Assembly: GCA_036426205.1 (NCBI GenBank)
Contig: CM071567.1
Span: 293,460,847 to 293,524,846, forward strand
Length of the DNA: 64,000 nucleotides
Source: Ascaphus truei
Taxonomy: Eukaryota > Chordata > Amphibia > Anura > Ascaphidae
Direction: 5' to 3'
Position numbers and translations under genes: made by a program. This document shows positions 11,961 to 45,984 of the stretch, in pieces; position 1 is the stretch's first letter; the number at the start of each line of letters is the position of its first letter. The notes under the pieces are model-generated. The model ran no database searches. It saw only the letters and a program-made list of their open reading frames with translations, and was not told where the DNA came from.

Positions 11961-12250
11961 AACAATTGATATCATAGGACTAATGCTGAAGTACTAATTT
12001 ATTCTGCACTATCGCAACTGGACTAACACAGGTATTTCCGTTGTGTGTGGGTATATATTATTTAGATTGGTTAGACGAGATGTCTATACCCCAGATGAAG
12101 TCAACTGTTAGTGACGAAATGCATTAGGTTACGTCACTGACGTCTATTTGTTGCTCGAGAGAGACAGAAGGTGGCCTTACTCTCGGCGCAGCAAAGTGTT
12201 GCCAATTAATTTCCTTACATGCTCTTATCAGGTTTACATCATACTGTTAT
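11924..12250. mobile_element. Terminal region of the Penelope-like element
   Basis: CTTCAGTATTAGGTGATACC followed by TTTGGACTAACAATTGATAT is shared with 39693-39740, so this is the repeated terminal unit. It sits upstream of the minus-strand reverse transcriptase. It contains a possible decayed hammerhead-like core on the plus strand near 12090-12140 (see findings). Confidence 0.5.
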
Positions 12251-13918
12251 ACCTATCAGGACTCCTCTAGGGTTTGGACATTGGACTTTGATTGTGATAT
12301 TATTTATAATAGTGTTCTATTTAGTATAATTTTTTATATTGTTATTTATTTAACAGGTTGTTTTGTTATCACATGTTATTTGCATTTATCTTTTCTTTTG
12401 GCGCTACTTTCTTTCCTCTCTGTCTTTACATCATACCCAGATAGTGTGGATTTTGTATCTCTTCCAGCCTGCAAACTGGGTGTCTTCGGTTCCAGCTTGT
12501 TGAATACTGGCATGGCATCCATTCCTTTTCCATCACCATATGATACTGGCTGATGAATATGTATAATCTCCACCTCATTTATCTTTATTTACCCATGACT
12601 GCTATTGTTACTTTTACCTGGTATTAAATTCTCTTCACGTTATTACACCATGGAACGTGTGCGCATGTATGCATATTTAGTTTTTTTTTTTTTTAATAAA
12701 CCGGTATATGCTCAGGGGGAAACATACTATACAGTACTTATATTATAGGAGTTCAACTCTTACAGCCTTCTGGGAGGGATGCCACTTTAAACATGTGCAT
12801 GATTTACTCTAGTCCTAAGTAAGACTGCCCTTTTAAAGTAAGTTTTGCTACAAATTTGTACCTTGTGTCAATTTGATGCACTTCCATTTTTTCCAGGTGC
12901 TGTGAATTCAGGCATATCAGCTACTTAAAGTATATTTATCTACAAAGCTCTTCGAAACCCTTTCAAAAACATTTGTAAGAACAGAAATTGAGAGCTTTTT
13001 AAAAGTCAACCTTTAAAACGTCTAATAAAGTTAATCCTGGAAATATTCCACTTCACTTCATCTACATGTAAAACAAACAATCTGTTGCTGTATGAAGAAC
13101 CCAGTATGCACAATATATTCCGGCTAAACCATTTCACCGTGGTGCAACAAGCAATAGTATTAAATAACTTGTAAACACAGACCTTCCTACGATCTCTGTA
13201 AACTCTCCCTAGGTACTAATTTGTTTGCCAACTCTTTAGGCAAGGATTTTTTTATAATGTTTACTCTTCTGTTTGAGAACTTATTCCAATTATGTAATAC
13301 AGCATGTGATTTTATTGCATCACAGACAGACAGATTGTGTTTTCACACAAACTCCTGTCACCAGACTCCTAGGAAGCCATCTTAAATACCGGTTTACAAC
13401 TGCTGCAGAAGTCAGAAAGATGATAAACTAATAGATATCAACTCTAGTACAGCTCAAGTCTTTTAGGGGGTTAACAATGAAAGGAATGCTGTTCATGCAG
13501 GTAATGGTTTATCAACATAAACCAGTTTCACTTAACATATACAAGGTGTATGCATTTTTTTTAACCTCTACAGCCCCCACGTCTGGCATCTGTGCGCTAC
13601 TGCAGGGGCATGGGGTCATTACTGGGACAATTACATGTTCCCCGATATCAGAAGCAGAAGAGAAACTCATCCTCTTCTATTCCTCGGGCTGACTGTCCAA
13701 CCTTAGAAAATCATATTTGGGTGTATTTGAAAACATGGCTGTAAGTATGCCAGTCCTCATGTCATCTGCTGAACTTCCAGGCAACTAATGTTAAGTGATA
13801 TTTGTTTACCAAATTACACTTCATAGCATTCCAGTTAAAAAACAAAAAATGTAAATGGTACTTCAGTAAAAGCAATCCATTGGTTTAGGGGTTCTTAAGC
13901 AATCACTTAAACAAGGTA
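12251..13918. other. AT-rich intergenic DNA, no gene seen
   Basis: No repeats or coding frames that I can support. It separates the Penelope remnant from the inferred 3' end of PI4K2B. Confidence 0.5.
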
Positions 13919-16448
13919 CAAAACAACCTACTATATTTTATTGGACCCTACATGGCACAGATTCTGTAAATGAGTTTTGCAAACATGAGTCTTTGACCCA
14001 ACAAAAGGCATTAATCCCAGCTTGTGAACATACACATCTGCCCCTCAAACTTCTTGTCAAACCAGACAACAGAAGCTCAACTTTTATTTTTATTTTTTTA
14101 ATGTGTTCCTTGGAATCAATTTGCATATTGTTCAGTCCTTCTAGAGAATCCACAATGTGTTTATAGCTGTGGTGCCATTGATGAAATCCATGGAAAATTA
14201 AACCAGTCTCAATTACGAGAGTACTTGAAAACCGTCAACAGATTTGGCACATGCACATATTTTACAGTCAGGCCATTTGTTCAATGAAGAGCTCCGTCTG
14301 CAATAGGTAACCACGATCAACGGCCATCTTGCAGGAGTAATTTATATTGCAATATTTTAGGTAAAAAAAAAAAATTATATACACTTTAGGCACTATAATT
14401 TATAGTCAACTACAATTTAAGAAAGCATAAAAATTAAATTTGATTTAAAAAAAACAAAACTTTATTTTTCAAGTACTACATTCCATATCAAAATATTAAC
14501 GTTTAAAAAAAAATAATCATGAACGCCCATTATTTTCAGCAACGAACATTAGTACAAAGGCTTTCTCCAATGAGAATAGTGTGGAATAGAAAACATTACA
14601 CTGTAGATTCATCAAATAGTTCAGAGATGAAATGGAAATGCAACATTTTCAAAACCACTCACAGTATATTTTATCATTCTTTTCTTCATTGATGTAACCT
14701 TGTGTACACCTTGTGCCACAAAATGTTACGTGGAGGAAAAAAAAAAAAAAGTAGAATGATTCTTATTGGATCAACAAATAGTTTGTTGTATGAAAGCTTC
14801 TGAACCTCACAGGGTGCTTCATGTACTCTGACATTTGAAAGTTTGTACATTAAGCCATTTGTTGGTCCACAAAAAAGGTACCCTACTACCAATGTAGTTT
14901 TTTGGGGGGAGGTGGGCTCCACCACATAAAAGGAGCTGATAGTTCTCAGTGTCATTGAACCGTATCTATCTAAATTTCTTCGGGATCAAAAAGGCTACTA
15001 TGTTGCATCCAAACTTTTAAGTGAAATATACTAGAGGCAATATTTATTTAAGTTTATGCATTATTTTATATGCAGAGTACCAATTGGGAATAAAATGATA
15101 TTTTTATTTTCTAGAAAACAGCTCGCTTGTAGCTTTTGAACCCCGAGTTTCAAGCTCTGTCTAAGTACTAGAATTTACATCAAACCCCAAAATCCACACA
15201 CAGGTCCCAGCAACATTAGCTGATGTACTATGTCTCATAATACAAGACCGAGTCTAGTTTGGATTAAACTTCTTCATATGCTATTTCTAAGCTAGAACAG
15301 TAAAATATTACACTATCAAGCATTTCTTAAAAACAAAACTGCTGGAGGTTCAAAAGGTGCAATCCCATATAGTTATATTTTGGGGGCCTCTGAATGGCAA
15401 ACTGTTTGTCATTTAAGTATTTTCTTTGCCTGGCTCACCCTGTCCTTATCAGGGAGCCCATAGTTAAGGGGAGGTGTGGAAGGGGGAATTCTGGCTGTAC
15501 AAACATTTGCTGAACACACATTGACATTACACTAAAGGGAGTAACCAGAGGAAATGAAACTTCTCCCAGGTTTAACTTTAAGAAAATAAATACAGTACTT
15601 ATAGGTGTCAGATTTGGATTAAAAAAATAAAATTGTCAAACGAGACCCCGTTACCAGGTCACTTGAACTAGTTCACATTGGTCCTAAGAGGGATTGCCAC
15701 TTTAAAATACCTCACAACAATATTTCCAAACTAACATTGCTAATCATGACTATGCCAATCGATATATTTTTTGGCAAGAATCTTCAATACATTGACAAAA
15801 GGAGGTTGCAGGTTTAATGCTTTTCCTAACTTTACAAAAATTGGCAGCCAGTCTTTTGGTTCTTCAAAGATATTAAGACATATGTAGACACTGGTGCTAC
15901 AATAATAAAATATTTTGGTCCCAAACTGAAAACATATCCAATAGTTTGTACATCAAAAGATTATTTATTTTTCCTACTGTGATAACCCCACAGGGCACTT
16001 TTGGAAATGGCAGCAAGCACATCTCAATTGTGAGGGGGAAAAAATGCATTCAAAATATGGCATAGAATTATTATTTTTTACAAAACATTCACATTATAAA
16101 TAAATCAAAAATGTATTTCAATTTTGTATTCAAAATGAATCATTCCAGCATGTGTAATAAACCCTTTCCCTTTGAACATCATAACCGAAAAATTAGAACA
16201 GTTTTATTTATCGTAAAAAATAAAAAAAAAATACAGTACAGTCAATGCAGTCCTTCCTTGATCCCTGACATATGATTACACAATATTTGGACAACTGTAA
16301 ACTGGATTACATTCAAAACACTACTTTCAGACAGATCAGAGGTTTGGCAGCTGGTAATAGTTGACAGTAGGTTTCACCTTATTGCTGTACATGTGCAAAA
16401 CAGCAGCTTCATGAATTCAAGATAAGACATGTTTTTCTTTTTGTCTAG
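13919..16448 (-). other. PI4K2B: Probable 3' UTR of PI4K2B
   Basis: This 2.5-kb, AT-rich, apparently transposon-free stretch follows the PI4K2B stop codon. Minus-strand AATAAA signals occur at several points, for example opposite 14461-14466 and 13937-13942. The last is followed by a GT-rich stretch on the minus strand, as expected downstream of a cleavage site. The low repeat content contrasts sharply with every neighbouring interval and supports transcript function. The exact end is inferred and shorter isoforms are likely. Confidence 0.5.
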
Positions 16449-38897
<22,449 letters not shown>

Positions 38898-39251
38898 CTC
38901 GTACACAGTAAGACCAGTCAAATAGCATGCCGATTGTTATAAAAGTTGTTTTGGATACACATTATCCCAATTGCAAGTACAAATCCAATACATTTTATTA
39001 AAACTCACGTGCTAAAATCAGACATACGTGCGATTGTGTCTGTTAATATGCATCAAACACACCAATGTTACAGACACAAAAAGGACTGTAGTAATTGGCA
39101 TAAACCAGGACAAAATCTATGTAGCTGTCCAGGCTGACAATTTGTGCTTTGATTGTTCAATGCTGAACCCCATTTAAGTCTGACAGAAATATTACCCTAT
39201 TAATATTAATTATTATTAGTATTATTATAATAATTTTATTCTGTAGAGTAA

Positions 39252-39672
39252 CCATCTCTATCCTACAGTCACGTAGAATACGCTGAAAAGAGTGCATCGA
39301 CTGTGGTCCGGTGGTACCCTTGTGCACCCTTGAAGTGTCAGGTGAGTCTGGCTTAATTTAAACCAGTCTGCCTTTTAGATTCATTTTTCATTTGTTTTAT
39401 TATGTTTCTTTCGGTCATTTGACTTTTATTGGTTGTCCCATTCTGATCGGCGCTCCCTTTGTGTTTTTTTTGTTTTTATTACCGTCTGCAGGGAACGAGG
39501 AAAGGTTCCCCACCAAAGGGTTGGGGCAGCGGAAATTGGACTCCGGAAGTATATCTATTATAAGTCGCATGTTCGGGGTCCTCTTATACGATAATACGAA
39601 TTTGGTGTTTTATCTGTTTGGGTTCAATTTAGAATCCCTTAAAGAGAGAGCGCCCTAGTATTGATTATAATT
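39252..39672. mobile_element. Insertion with 14-bp target duplication
   Basis: ATTCTGTAGAGTAA occurs at 39238-39251 and again at 39673-39686, bracketing about 420 bp with GGCGCTCCCTTTGTG and GAGAGCGCCCTAG near its ends. The TSD length suggests a retroposed piece. Family unknown. Confidence 0.6.
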
Positions 39673-39689
39673 ATTCTGTAGAGTAAATG

Positions 39690-39850
39690 AGCGCTTCAGT
39701 ATTAGGTGATACCTTTTTAATTTGGACTAACAATTGATATTATAAAGAAACTTTCGAGAGTTTGCTCTTCCTCAGCTCAGCAATACTAATTTACACAGAT
39801 TCCATGAGCTTACCACAGGTGTGTGTGTGTGTGTGTATATATAAAAAATT
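39690..39850. mobile_element. Penelope-type terminal repeat fragment
   Basis: CTTCAGTATTAGGTGATACC and TTTGGACTAACAATTGATAT match 11924-11980, then diverge into CTTTCGAGAGTTTGC and a short (GT)n. Confidence 0.55.
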
Positions 39851-39869
39851 CCCACACCTTACCGAGATT

Positions 39870-40044
39870 CAGACGCTGTAACGCATCTCCATGGCAACGT
39901 GACATCAAATAACGCCGCAGGGTCATGTGATATGACCCCCGGAGCGCCATTTCATGCAGCTACCAGGTAGGAAGGGGGGGGGGGGCGCGCAAGCTCCAGA
40001 GCTGGCAGACAGTTGGGCGCAGCAGGAATGTTTGCGCTCCCGTC
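39870..40044. mobile_element. Truncated hAT-like element related to 22873-23202
   Basis: Shares CATGGCAACGTGACRTCAAA, a G-run with CGCG, and TGTTTGCGCTCCC with the complete copy. The left end is missing. Confidence 0.6.
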
Positions 40045-40047
40045 TTA

Positions 40048-40325
40048 AGCCGCGTCCATGGTTGGCGAGACCGTGCACGTGGCATGATCACAATGCCTTA
40101 AGGCAATAACCGCAGCCATAGAATAAGAAAAATTGGATTCTGCGGCGCGACGGTCAGGTTACGTGAGCGGTTGGCCCAATTTGGCAAACCAGCTCTGTGA
40201 CGTAACAGACACACCCCCAACACGCCTCCCCATCGTGTCTACCCAGGCTACAAAAATCGCTGCAGCTAAAACGCAGGTGATTTCACGCGCACTGTTTCGA
40301 GCGTGTGCTCACCATGGACCTTGCC
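40048..40325. mobile_element. Harbinger-like CpG-rich MITE
   Basis: Ends AGCCGCGTCCATGG and CCATGGACCTTGCC with TTA on both sides. Core ACGTGAGCGGTTGGCCC, then GGCAAACCAGCTC and GTGACGTAA. Confidence 0.72.
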
Positions 40326-40519
40326 TTATAGCCTGGCTATGTATGATGGCTCTTTTTGTATTAGTGCGTTGGAAGCTGGAGCTATGGAGGAAACTACATT
40401 TGTGTGTTTTTCGTTTATTTTTTTATACTGTATATACAAATATTCTTCAGTGTTACTGTGCTATCTAGAAAGTTCAGTAGGTTTGCCAAATAATATATTT
40501 TCAGCTTAATTGATGGGTG

Positions 40520-40800
40520 AAATGAATTCACGGTCTCAGAAAATTGTTTTGAGATTTTCTTCACCCTCTGTCCATATTATAAACAGATGAACAGTGTATC
40601 TGTAATGTGTGTAAGGTTTGTGAAGGCATGTGGTTAGGAATCTCTGTTCAAGATTGGCCATAAAAAGATTGGCATATTGCAGTGCTATCCTGATGCCCAT
40701 TGCAGTCCCCATTAGTTGTAGGTACATTTCCTTGAAGCTGAAGAAGTTGTGTGTGGGGTTGAATTCTATCATCTTGGTAATTACCAGTTTTACCCGAAAA
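40520..40800 (-). pseudogene. Penelope-like reverse transcriptase fragment
   Basis: The minus strand reads LQLMGTAMGIRIALQYANLF and LEQRFL, then YRYTVHLFIIWTEGEENL. This is the Penelope polymerase region in which the YIDD box has become YTVH, so it is inactive. It is separate from the copy at 10-12 kb. Confidence 0.75.
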
Positions 40801-41395
40801 GGCGTTTTTTTTCTCCAATAAAGTTATATTGAAAAATCCATACTCGCCTTATTAATCTGCTGCTGACAGTCTGCGTATCTGCTCATGTTTAAGCGATTAA
40901 CACAGTAGCTGTCTGCGCATGCTGCTGTGTTTCAGAAAACTTTTAAAGTTTAATTTTTACTTGCTAAAGTATAGTAACTGATGGTCGCAACATCCCAATT
41001 AAAGGAACACACCTTTTCCTTCCTGTGATAATCTGCGAAACACCCATTCAAGTTGTGATATTGAAGACATGGTGTTGCAAGTTACTTCACACTTTTTTGC
41101 CAATGTGTCATATATAAAAAAAAAACACGAGGAAAAGATGACAGCGAGTTTCATTTTACAACGACATTAAATATGATTTTTAAGTGGATTTTGGGAATAA
41201 AAATATGCATAAATGCTTATTTTCTATTCTGGCCACAAAACTATTCTTAGCATTTATGTAAAAGTATGCAGATGCACACATCATAAAACAACTTTTTAAA
41301 ATGGCAGAAATTGTTACATGACTGCTTTCATTATATTGCAACTCTATTAGAAGAGAATGGCACTTTAACATCTTTGGTGTAGCTACGTCAAGTCA

Positions 41396-41720
41396 TACCG
41401 TGATGAGATGACACACATTCATGAGGGGCTGTGGCACTGTCATGCTGCGATGCCTCCGACACCAAAAGGGTTAAAGCATCAATCCTGGGCGTGCCACACC
41501 ATTATTTTAAGCCCCCCCTAGTTCCCGAGATACTTACTAGATCAGTTACTGGTTTTACAGTGCACTTCAGCAGAAATAACAGCCAACAAATCTTGTGGGT
41601 ACAGCAGGAATCTGCAACATTAGGTTGTGGCTTCCTATTGGACGGTCATTTAAAGAGCTTTAAAATAACCAGATCCCCGGAAATGAAAAGAATATTGTTC
41701 AGCTCCAGAGGACCCCCCAG
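41396..41720. repeat. Interspersed repeat fragment
   Basis: Shares CCTATTGGAC and GATCCCCGGA blocks with 34180-34440. No coding evidence. Confidence 0.35.
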
Positions 41721-41824
41721 TTCCCATGTTTAAAAATAAGAGGCGAGATTGCAGCTTAAAAAAAAAAACAACACACATCTGATAGCCATGCCCCACTACG
41801 CAGAATAAGAGTACAGGGGCCCGC

Positions 41825-42077
41825 CTTCTGCGAGTTACAAATGACCTTATTGCGCTTAACAATTTTATGGATGCCTTGTGGAAAAATACAAAATTAACTG
41901 ACACTACCAAGGATATTAATAACTACAGATACCTGCAAAATACATGCAAAAGGCAAACAAGACACACAAAAGCCCAATATTACTCCGATAAGCTTCACCA
42001 AAATACATCAAATCCAGAAAACGTCTGCAAAGTCATCAATAATATATTCAAACCTTCTAGCCATCAACAATCTTAAA
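41825..42077 (+). pseudogene. LINE ORF2 fragment A (interrupted element)
   Basis: Reads DALWKNTKLTDTTKDINNYR then QTRHTKAQYYSDKL, the linker between endonuclease and polymerase in LINE ORF2s. It appears to continue at 44783 after a block of inserted elements. Confidence 0.6.
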
Positions 42078-42100
42078 AAAAAAAAAAAAGAGAATATACA

Positions 42101-42620
42101 GTAGCGCTTTACAGCAGTAATACACGTGACAATTAGATTGTAAGCTCTTCGGAGCTGGGACTCCTTTTCCAAAATGTTACTTTTATGTCTTAGGCCTCGG
42201 GCATGGTCAGCGCCCCGTGCTGAGGCGCGCGCAAGCTTACCAGTGAGCCCCTGCAGCCGCAATGAGAGCGGCTTTAGCAGGGGCTCGCGCACGCTTGCGG
42301 AAGCGTGTATCTTAAATTTTTAGTGTCGGCGCTCACAGGAGCGCAGGGCCGGTCACGTGAGCGGTTCGCCCAATGAGGGCGAACCATCTCCGTGACATCA
42401 CTGGCCCGCCCCCAGACACACCCACGGACTGCGTGTGCTCTAAGGCCAGGGAAAGCACCCGCTTTCCCTCAGCGCGCCTCCGCACGGCTGCAGTCTCTAT
42501 GGACTCCGCCTTAAGCACTTATTCCCATGATCTGCCATTTGTATTATTTATGTGATTGTCACGTGTATTACTACTGTGAAGCGCTATGTACATTAATGGC
42601 GCTATATAAATAAAATACAA
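42101..42620 (+). mobile_element. L2-like 3' tail with inverted flank, split by a MITE
   Basis: ATTAGATTGTAAGCTCTTCGG begins a LINE tail that resumes after the MITE and ends AGCGCTATGTACATTAATGG / GCGCTATATAAATAAA. The segments 42105-42135 and 42553-42588 (AGCGCTTTACAG and CTGTGAAGCGCT, with ACACGTGACAAT) are inverted copies, as twin priming could produce. Confidence 0.6.
42193..42510. mobile_element. Harbinger-like CpG-rich MITE inside L2 tail
   Basis: Flanked by TTA at 42190-42192 and 42511-42513. Removing the element and one TTA rejoins ...TTATGTC and TTAAGCACTT of the LINE tail. Core CACGTGAGCGGTTCGCCC and AATGAGGGCGAACC as in the 35-kb copy. Confidence 0.82.
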
Positions 42621-42890
42621 AAAGAGGATGGGGGAGCACAGTTTTAGGAAAAAGGTAGTTAGTAGTATGTCCTGTTGGACTGGTGATCACTATGGTGGAC
42701 GACACCTATGTTTGAGGCGACAGACTATGTAGCAGACTCCATATATTGAAGGTGCACAGACAATAATGTGTATATGTAGGTGGGGAAAATAAAAGAATAT
42801 ATGAAAAACTTATATGGAGTCTGCTACAACAGGACATACTACTAACTACCTTTTTCCTAAAACTGTGCTCCCCCATCCTCTTTTTGTATT
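42614..42890. repeat. Inverted repeat with perfect 64-bp arms
   Basis: 42614-42677 and 42827-42890 are exact reverse complements as far as I can read. A second inner pair, GTAGCAGACTCCATATA (about 42729) and TATGGAGTCTGCTAC (about 42813), nests inside. Confidence 0.85.
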
Positions 42891-43039
42891 ATATTGCCAA
42901 CAAGGGTCCTGGATAGATCCTGCTGGGGTTCTGAGTCACAGGAGGACAACTTAAGAACATTACTCTCAGGCTGTATTACACTTCCTTTTGTTTTACATCC
43001 TATACACGCCATATAGAGATAGCGCCCGGGTACTTTCTC

Positions 43040-44745
43040 TAAGCTATATAAATAAAGACATACATACAATCATAAATAACAAATAATGGGAAGAAGTGCT
43101 TCAGACAAGAGTAACATTTAGGAAAAGGAGTCCTTGCTCCGAAAAGCTTACAATCTATCGTTTGGTAGGAAGAACGTACAGACATTAGGAGGGCGTTCTG
43201 GTAAGTGCGTCTGCAATGGGCCAAGGTTTATGTATGAGGTGTAAAGTATCAGCCATGAAGCAACTCGAATGCTTCGTTAATCAGGTGTGTTTTAAAGTCG
43301 GTCTTAAAAAGGTGGATAGAGTGTGCTAATCGGATATTGAGGGGAAGGGCATTCCAGAGGGGTGGGGCAGTCAGTGAGAAAGGTTTATGATGGAAGAGGG
43401 CTTTAGATACAAAAGGGGGTAGAGAGAAGACATCCTTGAGCAGAACACAAAAGAGTTGGGATGGTGCATAGCGAGAAATTAGGGCTGAGATATAAAGGAG
43501 GAGCAGAAGAGTCAAGCTTTAAAAAAGTGGAGGAGAGTTGGGTGTGTGATACGGGATTTTATAGGAAGCCAGGAGAGGGATTTCAGCAGGGGAGACACCG
43601 AGACAGATTTAGGAAAGAGTAGCGTGATTCTGGTAGCAGCATTTAGGATAGATTGTAGGGGAAACAGGAAGGCAGGACAGCAGGAGGTTACAGTAATCGA
43701 GACGGGAGAGAATGAGGGCCTGAGTCAGACTTTTAGCAGTCGAGCAACAGAGGAAAGGGCGTATCTTTGTAATATTGCAGAGGAAAAAACGACAGGTTTT
43801 AGCTACCTTTTGAATGGGAGAATGAGAGAGAGGAGTCGAGTGTGACCCCTAGGCAGCTACCTTGTGCTACTGGGTGAATGATAGTACTTCCAACAGTAAT
43901 GTGAAAGGAGGTAGTAGGGCCAGGTTTGGGAGGAAGTATGAGGAGCTCTGTTTTTGCCATGTTAAGTTTAAGTCGGCAGATGGCCATCCGGGATGATATA
44001 GCAGACAGACATTCAGAAACTTTGGCCTGTACAGCAGGTGTAATGTCAGGGGTTGAAAAGTAAATTTGCATGTCATCAGCATATAGAGGTGATATTTGAA
44101 CCCAAGATATGTGATTAGGATACCTAGAGAGTGTGTAAAGGGAAAACAGATCCCAGGACAGAGCCCTGGGGTACCCCAACAGAGAGATCAATAGAGGTGT
44201 TGGCAAAAGAGACACCAAAAGTACGGTGATAAAGGTAAGAGGAGATCCAGGATAGAGCTTTGTTACGAATACCAAGAGCATGGAGAATGTGAAGAAGAGG
44301 GTGGTCCACAGTATCAAATGCTGCAGAGAGGTCAAGTAATATGAGAAGAGCATAATGACTTCTGTCTTTGGCAGTATGAAGGTCATTAGTTATTTTAGAG
44401 AGGGCTCTTTCAGTGGAGTTAGCAGTGCGGAAGCCAGATTGTAGAGGGTCTAGGAGAGAATGGGCGTTGAGAAAAATGTAGCAAGCAAGAGAATACAAGA
44501 CGTTCAAAGAGTTTAGAGGCAAAAAGGCAGGCCTATAGAAAGATAGGATGGTTCAAAATTATTGTTTTTGAGTAATGGCATAACTGTTGCATGTCTGAGG
44601 AAGGAGGGAAAGGTACCAGAGTAGAGGGAATTAAAAATGTATGCGAGTGTAGGGATTATAGGAGGAGTAGGTTTTAGGAGACCGGAGGGAAGGGAGTCAA
44701 GAGGGCAGGTGGTAGAGGGAGAACAGATCAGCAATGATACATCCT
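43040..44745 (-). pseudogene. L2-like LINE, broken ORF2
   Basis: The minus strand carries, in order, LDSLPSGLLKP (44.7 kb), [18 protein letters not shown] (motif A), [22 protein letters not shown] (catalytic box), and the C-terminal TAPPLWNALPLNIRLAHS (43.35 kb). The pieces are in several frames with deletions. The 3' end near 43045 has the TATATAAATAAAGACATACA-type tail usual for L2. Confidence 0.82.
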
Positions 44746-44782
44746 CCTCTGTGACAGCGTGTTAAAAAAAAAAAAAAAAAAA

Positions 44783-45092
44783 AGGCAAGGAATTACAAAT
44801 TAAGCTCTATCTGTGAGACCCCCTAGATGTCCACCCCCTTCCAACAGTGCTTACAATTTTCAATTTGTCACAGTATCTGAAGAGGAGATCACACAGGCGC
44901 TCCCAACATTAAAACTAAACAACCAAAGTGGACCTGACCTAGGGCAATCAAAGTGCCCCCTCCATTGATATGATATGATACGCTTGCCTCCCTAATTAAT
45001 TATTTTGTCTAAAAAAGTGTCAGAGATGTACCAATCATCAAAAATGGGGCCAAAAATAGTCTCCAACTACAGACCAATCTCTTCCCCTAATA
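44783..45092 (+). pseudogene. LINE ORF2 fragment B
   Basis: Reads FQFVTVSEEEITQALPTLKL, then pieces of a SNYRPIS-type motif near 45055-45075. Continues fragment A on the same strand after about 2.7 kb of insertions bounded by A-runs. Confidence 0.55.
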
Positions 45093-45095
45093 CAG

Positions 45096-45180
45096 GGGTC
45101 TCCAAACTCAGTCCTCAAGATCCGCCAACAGGCCAGCTTTAATGGATATCCCCGGTTCAGCACAGGTGGCTCAATCAGAT
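45096..45180. mobile_element. Truncated hAT-like MITE
   Basis: CAGGGGTCTCCAAACTCAGT and CAGCACAGGTGGCTCAATCA match the family of 16710-16869. The right half is replaced by the next element. Confidence 0.6.
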
Positions 45181-45483
45181 GCGCGGTCTATGGCGCGATC
45201 AATGCCTTACGACAATGTGATCGCGCCGCATGGTCTGCTGCAGCCATAGACCGCGCAGGCGCGAGGCAGCAGAAGGGGGCACGTGTTGCGTGAGGAATCA
45301 GTTGAAATTGACGCGATGGGCAGGTCATGTGAGCGGTCCGCCCAATGAGGGCGAACAGCTCCGTGACGTCACTGTTACGCTCCTAGATATGCTCCTGGCA
45401 ACACATCTAGCATGTCCAAAAACGCATCCGCTTCACGCGGGTGACATCAAGGACGCGCACGTGAAGGCAGTATGGACCTGCCC
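45181..45483. mobile_element. Harbinger-like CpG-rich MITE
   Basis: Shares CATGTGAGCGGTCCGCCC, AATGAGGGCGAAC and GTGACGTCAC with the 35/42-kb copies. The right end GACCTGCCC precedes TAA. The left end is unclear. An additional hairpin pairs GCGCGGTCTATGG with CCATAGACCGCGC. Confidence 0.6.
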
Positions 45484-45984
45484 TAAGACAAACTGCATAC
45501 ACCAGATCCCTATCTTGTTGCACTCAAAAGTATTAGTGTATTAACAGGACTAAAATAGTCAGGGAATATTAATATTCCCATAGGTAGGGCAATTCATTAA
45601 TAATCCCCTCAATATGGCACTATAGAATAGGTACTAGATAATAACCAAAATAAAAAAATGTAATGATTTGCAACGACGCAAGTGAGAAATACATATATAC
45701 TGTGATATTAAAAATCCCCAAGACAGGACGGCTCAATATATCCAATAGGGAAGTAGGTAGGATCTATGACATCCAATCAACCTTCTTGATAAGCTTCTAT
45801 CATCCAATCAACCTTCTTGATAAGCTATAAAGAACAGTTTAATACTGGAATCACTACACCATTAAACCTGTATACCATCAATAACTTATGGACTTGAAGT
45901 AGTCATATGTAAATAAGTAGGCTGAAAGATACCAATAAGGTCCAATAGTACTCTTGGTTAAATCCTTATAGCATGTAAATGTTA

